From the NCBI GenBank assembly GCA_958429225.1, contig CAUAJB010000049.1:1-16612 (forward strand): a stretch of DNA of 16,612 nucleotides, in the 5' to 3' direction. Position 1 is the stretch's first letter. Every line of letters starts with the position of its first letter. Position numbers and translations under genes: made by a program. Source of the DNA: an uncultured Collinsella sp. GTDB taxonomy: Bacteria; Actinomycetota; Coriobacteriia; Coriobacteriales; Coriobacteriaceae. Positions 7,872 through 13,555 of this stretch are shown piece by piece. The notes beneath the pieces are model-generated. The model had not been told where the DNA came from. It made no database searches and saw nothing but the letters and a program-made list of their open reading frames with translations.

Positions 7872-7936
7872 AGCTCCCTTTGGGTACGTTGGAATCGGAT
7901 ACACGTTCGATTCCAACAAGTCCGAAGGGAGCTTTT
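7872..7936 (+). promoter_or_regulatory. Leader hairpin that hides the Shine-Dalgarno of the HAD phosphatase
   Basis: AGCTCCCTT (7872-7880) pairs with AAGGGAGCT (7925-7933), and GTTGGAATCG (7888-7897) pairs with CGATTCCAAC (7908-7917) around a 10-nt loop. Partial pairing joins the two stems. The 3' arm is the ribosome binding site AAGGGAG (7925-7931) and is followed by a short T-run (7933-7936), with the ATG at 7939. When folded it would block initiation or end transcription, so it looks like a control element with an unknown signal. Confidence 0.55.
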
Positions 7937-7938
7937 CT

Positions 7939-8733
7939 ATGTTTAAACTGATTGCATCCGATATGGACGGCACACTGCTTGACGAAAACGGCCAGGTACC
8001 TCCCGAGACCTACGAACTGATTCTGGCGCTACACGAGCGTGGCGTGCATTTCGCCGCATCGTCAGGTCGTCGCTACGATCGCCTGTGCGAGTTCTTTGCG
8101 CCCGTTCGCGACAAGATGGACTTTGTCGCCGCTAACGGCGCCCAGGTCTACGCCGACGGCAAGATGGTTGACCGTGAGGTGTATTCGCACCTGGCGATTC
8201 GAAGGCTCGCCCAAGCCGTCAGGACGTTTCCCAATCTGCATCTTGCGCTCTTTGACCGAACCAAGTCCTTCCTGCTCGATGACGAGTGCAAGTTCGTGCG
8301 TGAGGTCGATAAGGACCTTCCCAATGCCGAGCGCATTTGGGAACTGCCCGATCCCAGCGTAAATATCATCAAGGCGAGTATCTTTTGCGATGACTGTGCC
8401 GTTATGGACAGTGCGTACGTGCTACAGCGCGAACTTGGTCAGCTCTTTACTTTTGCGCCTTCGGGCAATGCGTGGATCGATGCCATGCAGCCTGGTGTGT
8501 CGAAGGCCTCGGGTATCGCGCAGCTCGCGGAGCATTACGGCATTGGACGCGACGAGGTCATGGCGTTTGGCGACTCGATGAACGACTACGAGATCATTCG
8601 CTTTGTCGGCACGGGCTGCGCGATGGAAAACGCGCGCCCCGCGCTCAAGGCAGTCGCCGATCGCGTGGTGGGGTGCAACCGCGACCACGCCGTCCAGCAG
8701 GAGCTCCGTCGCGTGCTGGAGAGTCTCGCCTAA
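7939..8733 (+). CDS. Cof-type HAD-IIB phosphatase (plus strand)
   Basis: 264 residues, the normal length of the Cof family of cytosolic hydrolases that act on sugar phosphates, nucleotides or cofactors. Motif I is DMDGTLLDE, with the nucleophile Asp8 and the acid/base Asp10. Motif II is SSGR (Ser42 the likely residue). Motif III is the Lys of GVSKASG (K189). Motif IV is GDSMNDYE (D212). The C2-type cap lies between motifs II and III. Substrate cannot be predicted from sequence. AAGGGAG lies seven bases before the ATG and is buried in a long hairpin. The gene is convergent with a second Cof-type phosphatase, and the stop codon forms part of a palindromic repeat. Confidence 0.92.
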   Translation: MFKLIASDMDGTLLDENGQVPPETYELILALHERGVHFAASSGRRYDRLCEFFAPVRDKMDFVAANGAQVYADGKMVDREVYSHLAIRRLAQAVRTFPNLHLALFDRTKSFLLDDECKFVREVDKDLPNAERIWELPDPSVNIIKASIFCDDCAVMDSAYVLQRELGQLFTFAPSGNAWIDAMQPGVSKASGIAQLAEHYGIGRDEVMAFGDSMNDYEIIRFVGTGCAMENARPALKAVADRVVGCNRDHAVQQELRRVLESLA

Positions 8734-8787
8734 TTCGGCAGATGGGGACAGTCCTTGCGGCGCCCCGCGAAGAGTGTCCCCAAATTA
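8731..8787. repeat. REP-like palindrome, copy 4, between the convergent phosphatases
   Basis: TAATT (8731-8735, including the stop of the plus-strand phosphatase) pairs with AATTA (8783-8787). TGGGGACA (8743-8750) pairs with TGTCCCCA (8775-8782), and the interior is partly self-complementary and GC-rich. AAGAGTGTCCCC (8770-8781) is the exact reverse complement of 7765-7776. It may also serve as a bidirectional transcription end, although no long T-run is present. Confidence 0.6.
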
Positions 8788-8810
8788 GCTACCCTGCCGG
8801 GTTGCTGTTG

Positions 8811-9653
8811 CTAGGCGAGGGCGTCCATGATGGTGCGGGCGACGCCGTCGTGGTCGTTGTCGTATTCGGTGATGGCGTCGGCGGCCTCGCGGTCCTCGGG
8901 CTCGGCGTTGATCATGGCCATGCCATGGCCCGCTGCCTGCAGCATGGGGATGTCGTTGATGTTGTCGCCGAACGCCCAGGCGTCGGCGAGACGCTCGCCT
9001 AAGTGCTCGCATAGCCACGTGAGGGCCGTTCCCTTGGTGGCGCCCTCGCCCATGACCTCGATATTCATGGCGTACGAACGTGTGACCTCAATGCCTCCGA
9101 GCGTGTCGAGCTCCGCCGCGATGGCGTCGCGATCGGCCGGGTCGTGCCAGTACATGGCGATGCGTTCGAGCGTCTCGACCTCGTCGATCTTGCTGTCGAT
9201 ATCCATGTCGATCGGTGTTCGTGTGCGCTTGAGCGAAGCCGCGATGTGGGGGTCGCCGCCGCAGAATTCGTCCAGGCGCGTGTAGAGCGAGCGGGGGAGG
9301 AAGCACTGCCCATCTGCGAAGATATCGAAGGTCACATCGTGGCCGGCGGCGATGCGATGGATGCGATGGGCAATGCCGCAATCGAGCGGACGGCTCAAGA
9401 TGCACGTGGCGCGCGAGGCGTCGGTGGGCACATCGTCGTCGAGCTGCCAGACGCTGGCGCCATTGGCGCAGACGGCATAGTGCACGGCGGGATGGGCGAG
9501 GATGGGCTCAAAGATGCCCGACAGCGGACGTCCCGTGCAGGGCACAAACTCAATCCCACGTCGAGCGAGTTCGTCGAGCATTGCCCAGGTGGCATCGCTC
9601 ATCTGCTTATCGCTCATCAACAGCGTTCCATCCATATCGGAAAACACAATCAT
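8811..9653 (-). CDS. Cof-type HAD-IIB phosphatase (minus strand)
   Basis: 280 residues. Motif I is DMDGTLLM (Asp6 nucleophile, Asp8), motif II CTGR (Thr40), motif III the Lys of EGATKGTAL (K207) and motif IV GDNINDIPML (D230). The C2 cap between motifs II and III is poorly conserved in this family, so the substrate stays open. It is clearly diverged from the neighbouring plus-strand phosphatase rather than a recent duplicate. AAAGGG (9668-9663) sits nine bases before the ATG. The gene lies downstream of gltA on the same strand, but a strong intrinsic terminator separates them. Confidence 0.92.
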   Translation of the reverse strand: MIVFSDMDGTLLMSDKQMSDATWAMLDELARRGIEFVPCTGRPLSGIFEPILAHPAVHYAVCANGASVWQLDDDVPTDASRATCILSRPLDCGIAHRIHRIAAGHDVTFDIFADGQCFLPRSLYTRLDEFCGGDPHIAASLKRTRTPIDMDIDSKIDEVETLERIAMYWHDPADRDAIAAELDTLGGIEVTRSYAMNIEVMGEGATKGTALTWLCEHLGERLADAWAFGDNINDIPMLQAAGHGMAMINAEPEDREAADAITEYDNDHDGVARTIMDALA

Positions 9654-9678
9654 TTGATGCAGCCCTTTCTGCTGGCAT

Positions 9679-9717
9679 AAAAAGCGTGGCCGAGGGCAGT
9701 GATTCCCTGGCCACGCT
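9679..9717 (-). terminator. Intrinsic terminator of gltA
   Basis: Read on the minus strand, AGCGTGGCC (9717-9709) and GGCCACGCT (9691-9683) form a 9-bp stem. Three further GGG/CCC pairs follow across a small bulge, with an 8-nt loop. TTTTT follows (9683-9679). It lies 24 bases after the gltA stop and before the downstream phosphatase. Confidence 0.85.
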
Positions 9718-9740
9718 CGAGTTCTATAACGGTCTGCGTC

Positions 9741-11159
9741 CTAACGATCGGCGAGCGGCTTGTACTCCAGCGGCTCGATAACCGGGCGATACGCGGGACG
9801 GATGATGCGGTGCGCGCAGAAGAGCTCTTCCATGCGGTGCGCCGACCAGCCGGCCATGCGGGCGACGGCGAACAGCGGCGTAAAGAGCGTCTCGGGCACG
9901 CCGAGCATTTTGTAGATAAAGCCCGTGTACAGGTCGATGTTGGCGCAGATGGGCTTGGTCATGCCGTGATCGCGCATCACTTGCGGGGCCAGGCGCTCGA
10001 TGCGCTCGATGAGCGCGAACTCCTCGCCCAGGTCCTTCTTGGCGGCAAGCGTGCGCGCGTAACGGCGGCACACCTCGGCGCGCGGGTCGCTCAGCGTGTA
10101 GACGGCGTGGCCCATACCGTAGATGAGGCCCGTGCCGTCGAAGGCCTGCTTGTCGAGAATCTTGCCCAGGTAGGCTGCGACCTCGTCCTCGTCCTCCCAA
10201 TTGGAGACATGCGCGCGGATGTCCTCGTGCATGGACACGACCTTGGCATTGGCACCGCCGTGGCGCGGGCCCTTGAGCGAGCCGATAGCCGCGGCGTAGG
10301 CGGAATACGGGTCGGTGGCCGAGGAGGACAGCACACGGCAGGCGAACGTGGAGTTGTTGCCGCCGCCGTGCTCGGCATGCAGCATGAGCATCACGTCGAG
10401 CAGCATCGCCTCATCGCGGGTGAACGCCATGCCGCCGCGCAGGACCTGTAGGATGGTCTCGGCGGTGGAGAGACCGGGCGTGGGGTGCGGCACGTGAACC
10501 TCGGAGCCGCGAAGCTTGGCGATCGAGGCCATGTGGGCGAAGGCGGCGATGCGCGGGAGACGGGCGAGCATGGAAATGGCGACGTCGATTTCGTGCTCGG
10601 GCGTGATCACATCTGGTTCGGCATCGAAGGCGTAGAGCAGCAGCACGGCGCGCTGGAGCACGTTCATGATGCTCGACGACACCGTGGTCATAGGGAACTC
10701 TTTGACGTACTCGTCGCTCAGATGTCTAAAGGCGCCCAGACGCTCGCAAAAGCCGTCGAGCTCTTCCTTGTTGGGCAGCGAACCCGTGATAAGCAGATAG
10801 GCGACTTCCTCGTAGCCGTAGCGATTCTCGGCCTGGGCATTGTTGACCAGATCCTCGATGCTGTAGCCGCGAAGCGTGAGCTTGCCCTGATCGGGCACGA
10901 CCTTTCCGTCGACCTTGTTGTAGCCGTGCACATCCGAGATGCGAGTGAGGCCCGCGACCACGCCCGAGCCGTCGGCATTGCGCAGGCCGCGCTTGACATT
11001 GTGCTCGACAAACAGGTCCTCGTCATAAGGGTCGGTCGGCAGGCCGTGGTAGAGGTTTTCGCTCTCAGGCGAAATCTGGCGGCTTGCTTCGTAATCCAGA
11101 ACCAGGCGGCTCAAGTGGTCATCGAAGCGGTAATAGATTTTCTTGGCGTCGTAGGCCAT
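9741..11159 (-). CDS. gltA: Citrate synthase
   Basis: Condenses oxaloacetate and acetyl-CoA to citrate. In an anaerobe of this kind it probably feeds 2-oxoglutarate and glutamate synthesis through a partial TCA branch (inference). At 472 residues it is longer than most bacterial forms because of an N-terminal extension. The catalytic triad is visible: His300 in GPRHGGAN, His351 in GMGHAVY and Asp409 in NIDLYTG. The helical signature HAEHGGGNNST and the C-terminal GWSAHRMEE are also present. A 2-methylcitrate synthase activity cannot be excluded from sequence. GAGGAG (11170-11165) lies five bases before the ATG. An ACT-domain gene ends 77 bp upstream on the same strand, suggesting co-transcription, and an intrinsic terminator follows. 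Confidence 0.95.
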   Translation of the reverse strand: MAYDAKKIYYRFDDHLSRLVLDYEASRQISPESENLYHGLPTDPYDEDLFVEHNVKRGLRNADGSGVVAGLTRISDVHGYNKVDGKVVPDQGKLTLRGYSIEDLVNNAQAENRYGYEEVAYLLITGSLPNKEELDGFCERLGAFRHLSDEYVKEFPMTTVSSSIMNVLQRAVLLLYAFDAEPDVITPEHEIDVAISMLARLPRIAAFAHMASIAKLRGSEVHVPHPTPGLSTAETILQVLRGGMAFTRDEAMLLDVMLMLHAEHGGGNNSTFACRVLSSSATDPYSAYAAAIGSLKGPRHGGANAKVVSMHEDIRAHVSNWEDEDEVAAYLGKILDKQAFDGTGLIYGMGHAVYTLSDPRAEVCRRYARTLAAKKDLGEEFALIERIERLAPQVMRDHGMTKPICANIDLYTGFIYKMLGVPETLFTPLFAVARMAGWSAHRMEELFCAHRIIRPAYRPVIEPLEYKPLADR

Positions 11160-11236
11160 GCGCGCTCCTCTCCGGGCCGCATCGGGGTGGCTTGCATGGG
11201 CATGCGCGCGTCAGGCTATCCCCAGCGGCTTGCTCG

Positions 11237-11524
11237 CTACAGGCGGTACATAAAGTTGAAGACGTCCTCGCGCTGGATGGACACGTTGACGCCCGAAAGC
11301 TCGCCGGCCTCGGCCAGCGCCTTCTGCAGCTCGGCGAAGTCGAGCTTGGACTCGGCGGTATCGGCCAGCATGGTCATGGTGAAGATGTCCTCGATAATGG
11401 ACTGCGTGATGTCGCGGATGTCGACGTTGGCCTCGCCTAGGACACGGGTGACGCCGGCGACGATGCCGGGGCGGTTCTTGCCAAGGACGGTGATGACGAT
11501 ACGGGAGGACGAGATCTCGGCCAT
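11237..11524 (-). CDS. Small ACT-domain protein (UPF0237-type)
   Basis: 95 residues forming essentially a single ACT fold. It begins with a strand, RIVITVLGKNRPGIVAGV, where the Arg-Pro-Gly-Ile loop is the usual ligand or dimer site. A helix and the strand VDIRDITQSIIEDIFTMTML follow. Stand-alone ACT proteins of this type bind amino acids or similar ligands and are thought to be regulatory; the partner is unknown. AAAGGG (11536-11531) is six bases before the ATG at 11524. Its position upstream of gltA suggests an operon. Whether it modulates citrate synthase is speculation. Confidence 0.88.
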   Translation of the reverse strand: MAEISSSRIVITVLGKNRPGIVAGVTRVLGEANVDIRDITQSIIEDIFTMTMLADTAESKLDFAELQKALAEAGELSGVNVSIQREDVFNFMYRL

Positions 11525-11586
11525 GGGAAACCCTTTCGCGTGATTGCGGCGCGCGCGGGGCGCTCCGCTACGGTACAGTGTTCATC

Positions 11587-11592
11587 ATTGTA
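11587..11592 (-). promoter_or_regulatory. Possible -10 element for the ACT-gltA operon
   Basis: The minus strand reads GGTACAAT, a good extended-type -10 hexamer (TACAAT), about 63 bp upstream of the ACT start. No convincing -35 was found at the right distance. Confidence 0.35.
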
Positions 11593-11599
11593 CCTGTCT

Positions 11600-11920
11600 G
11601 GCGCAAAAAAGGCGCGCTCGCTGCGGCGTTACATGCCTGCAACATGAGCGTAAGGGGGAAGGCCGCACGGGGAAGAGCCGTCTGGCGCGTGTCCGGCTCG
11701 TGTTGGGTTGATTTCCGATCTCAGCCGAACACATTGAGCGGACAGGCCGTTCCCGCAGTCAGCCGAACGCCTCCGACGGCTGATTCCGAACTGGAAGCGG
11801 AGGGCATCCCCGCCCTTCGGTAGGGGATACCGCTCCGCGGCGCATGCCGCGGGCGGCGCCCCTATCGGACCACCGTGACCTCAGTTGGGATGGGCCCAGC
11901 ACTGCCGCGTACTCGGTGAG
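11600..11920. other. Gene-free interval between the ACT gene and the integrase remnant
   Basis: No convincing gene: the open frames here lack ribosome binding sites and protein-like composition. It holds two direct copies of TCAGCCGAAC (11721-11730 and 11759-11768), a hairpin TCAGCCG/CGGCTGA (11759-11783), and two overlapping strong hairpins at 11797-11852. It probably contains the junction between core DNA and the inserted DNA, since an integrase end normally lies near an attachment site. No tRNA gene or repeated att core could be identified inside the window. Confidence 0.5.
11797..11852. repeat. Two overlapping, mutually exclusive hairpins
   Basis: Hairpin A: GCGGAG (11797-11802) pairs with CTCCGC (11833-11838), and GGCATCCCC (11803-11811) pairs with GGGGATACC (11823-11831) with one mismatch and an 11-nt loop. 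Hairpin B: CCGCGGC (11835-11841) pairs with GCCGCGG (11846-11852) around GCAT. They share 11835-11838, so only one can form fully. No gene starts immediately downstream. Confidence 0.5.
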
Positions 11921-12646
11921 CTAGAGCCAACTGTTCGTCTTCACGTCGCGTATGGCGATATTTCGGTCGTCCGGCTCGGTGATGCCGTAGCCGAACGCCT
12001 GGAGCGTCTCGATGGACTCCTGGATCCTCTGTTGGAACATGGGACCCGGATCGACCCTCGGCCCGAGGTGCCCGCGCCAAAGGCACGGTGTGGCGCGCAG
12101 CATGTTATGGATTTTGGAGATGGGCTCGATGTCGGCGTAGACGTTGAGCGTCGCCATGGCGTCCTTGTGGCCGAGGATCGATTGGAGCGCCTTGATATCG
12201 CCGCCTTGGCGGATCCACTGCGTTGCGAACGTGTGGCGAAGGCCGTGGAACGTGATCAGCTCGTCGTTGGTGCCCATGAGGCCGTTGGTCTCCGAGAACG
12301 TCTTGAACGCCCTGCGGATATAGCTTGTCGTCGCGAAGGTCGCGCCCGGCTCCGACAGGATGTAGCAGTCCCCGATCTCGACCGCCCCGGTAAGGCCGCG
12401 CAAGCGCAGCTTTCCGCAGTCGATCTCGTGGGTCTCCTTCAGGAAGGGGAGTAGGCCGACCGGGTCGATGGGGATACCCCTGGCGTCATGGGTCTTGGTG
12501 TCCTTGATGAACGAACCCATTCCCTTCGCGTACGCCACCGAGTGTCTGATCGAGATCAGGCCCGTCTCGAAATCCACATCGCACCACCGAAGGCCGCAGA
12601 CCTCGCCGATTCGCATCCCCGTGTGCAGGGCGAGTACGACCGCCCT
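11921..12646 (-). pseudogene. Tyrosine recombinase/integrase remnant: catalytic half only
   Basis: The protein-like frame starts at RAVVLALHTGMRIGEVCG and runs about 242 codons to TAG at 11921-11923. It holds the full catalytic set of a phage/ICE-type tyrosine recombinase: Arg in TGMRIGE (12611-12613), HGLRH (12247-12233), His in LGHKD (12167-12169) and the nucleophile Tyr in NVYAD (12137-12139). The Arm-binding and SAM-like core-binding domains, roughly 150-200 residues, are absent. The frame is closed upstream by the TAG at 12647-12649, which is the stop of the HTH gene. The only ATG (12616) has no good Shine-Dalgarno at the right spacing. It is therefore most likely a 5'-deleted, non-functional gene marking an inserted element. 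Translation of a free catalytic domain from 12616 is possible but unsupported. Confidence 0.8.
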
Positions 12647-12898
12647 CTAATCCTCGGCGGACCAATCGAGTCCGAACTCCTTTCGGGCATCCTCTTCGCT
12701 CATGACTTCGAGAAGGTCTCCGGGTTGGCAACGAAGGGCGAGGCATAGCTGCTCGAGTGTGTTGAAGCGAATGCCGCGAATATGCCCTTTTTTAATACGG
12801 GACAGGTTCACGGGCGTGGTTCCAATCCTTTCGGCAAGTTCGTTCGAGGAAATCTTTCGCTCGGCCATGATCTTGTCGAGGCGAACAATTACGGGCAT
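12647..12898 (-). CDS. Small YozG/Xre-type HTH transcriptional regulator
   Basis: 83 residues. It opens MPVIVRLDKIMAERKISSNE, typical of the HTH_26/YozG group. The helix-turn-helix lies at about residues 16-40 (ELAERIGTTPVNLSRIKKG), followed by IRFNTLEQLCLALRCQPGDLLE. The start is 9 bp after the DUF2975 stop, and its ribosome binding site AAGGA overlaps that stop, so translation is coupled. This gene pair is a known arrangement (Bacillus YoaS/YozG type). The regulator probably represses its own operon through the palindrome at 13459-13475; it could also act on the divergent ABC operon (inference). Immediately after its stop, in the same frame, comes integrase sequence. Confidence 0.9.
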   Translation of the reverse strand: MPVIVRLDKIMAERKISSNELAERIGTTPVNLSRIKKGHIRGIRFNTLEQLCLALRCQPGDLLEVMSEEDARKEFGLDWSAED

Positions 12899-12907
12899 GG
12901 CGTTTCC

Positions 12908-13420
12908 TTACGCAATCTCGTCGGAGTCGAGGTACAGCTCTCGGGCGTACAAGAAGAGCTGGGAAAGCATGAACAGGACGATGCCGAGAACCAGAGAGGT
13001 CCAATCGAATGATGAAGCGATCTCTTGGGCGCCGACGGCCCCCTCGCCGCCAAACATCGAAACGGAGGTTTTGAGTGAGCCGGCGTAGAGGCTGGTGGCA
13101 GCTTGAACAACGAAGAGAATGCCGAGCACCTTCAAGCATGTCGCAGACCCTTTCTTGAAGGGGTCTCCGCTCTTGATCGTCCACACGAGAACGGCGCTGA
13201 GGATGGTCGTAGCGATACCGATGACGGCAGGGACCAATGTCGAGATCGCAAGGGCTGGATACGCGGGGGAGTCTGCAATTACAGGGTTGTCGAGCACTTC
13301 GATTGCTGGCTTTAAGGAGAACGCCACTTGTGCGATGGCGGTGGCGCAAAGGGTCGCAGAGGCTATCGCACATGCGATGCGGAAGGAATGAAGCCGGGGA
13401 GTGCGATTGTCGGAACTCAT
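12908..13420 (-). CDS. DUF2975 four-helix membrane protein
   Basis: 170 residues with four predicted membrane helices (about 13-33, 56-80, 95-113 and 139-158). Short polar loops and the C-terminal ARELYLDSDEIA resemble the end of DUF2975 proteins. The molecular function of the family is unknown. It is habitually encoded next to a YozG-type HTH, exactly as here, and may sense a membrane or small-molecule signal for that regulator (inference). GGAGGT (13430-13425) lies four bases before the ATG. The gene is divergent from the ABC permease operon, with 135 bp between the two start codons. Confidence 0.82.
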   Translation of the reverse strand: MSSDNRTPRLHSFRIACAIASATLCATAIAQVAFSLKPAIEVLDNPVIADSPAYPALAISTLVPAVIGIATTILSAVLVWTIKSGDPFKKGSATCLKVLGILFVVQAATSLYAGSLKTSVSMFGGEGAVGAQEIASSFDWTSLVLGIVLFMLSQLFLYARELYLDSDEIA

Positions 13421-13458
13421 AATAACCTCCGAAGAATTTAAAAAACTCAGGTTACTTT

Positions 13459-13492
13459 TTAACAGTTTATGTTAAATTGACTTTGCCGGCAA
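13459..13492 (-). promoter_or_regulatory. Promoter of the DUF2975-HTH operon with an overlapping palindromic operator
   Basis: On the minus strand, TTGCCG (13492-13487) and TAAACT (13469-13464) are spaced by exactly 17 bp and each matches consensus at four of six positions. The perfect inverted repeat TTAACA-N5-TGTTAA (13459-13475) covers the -10. A repressor bound there would block transcription. The HTH protein of the same operon is the natural candidate. Confidence 0.55.
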
Positions 13493-13499
13493 GTAATAA

Positions 13500-13522
13500 G
13501 GGCCGAGCATTTTGTTCGGCCC
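13500..13522. repeat. Hairpin in the divergent intergenic region
   Basis: GGGCCGA (13500-13506) and TCGGCCC (13516-13522) form a 7-bp stem with a 9-nt loop (GCATTTTGT). It lies between the operator and the ABC permease start. It has no proper T-run on either strand, so it is not called as a terminator. It may form in the 5' leader of the permease mRNA. Confidence 0.4.
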
Positions 13523-13555
13523 CTCTGTTCCGACTGGATGAGGTTAAGGTTGGCG

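Noticed and set aside
5722..8787. CRISPR array
   Set aside because: The repeats are palindromic, few, irregularly spaced and separated by genes, with no regular spacers or cas genes.
10485..11543. Plus-strand open frame of 352 codons
   Set aside because: Antisense to citrate synthase and the ACT gene, both of which have clear motifs and ribosome binding sites.
11578..11823. Possible 81-residue plus-strand protein in the gene-free interval
   Set aside because: No Shine-Dalgarno, biased composition, no family resemblance.
11600..11920. tRNA gene serving as integration site
   Set aside because: No T-loop sequence or cloverleaf could be found on either strand.
12647..12649. Programmed readthrough of TAG producing an HTH-recombinase fusion
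   Set aside because: No supporting signal is seen and the HTH protein already has normal full length; a deletion junction is simpler. Kept only as a remote alternative.
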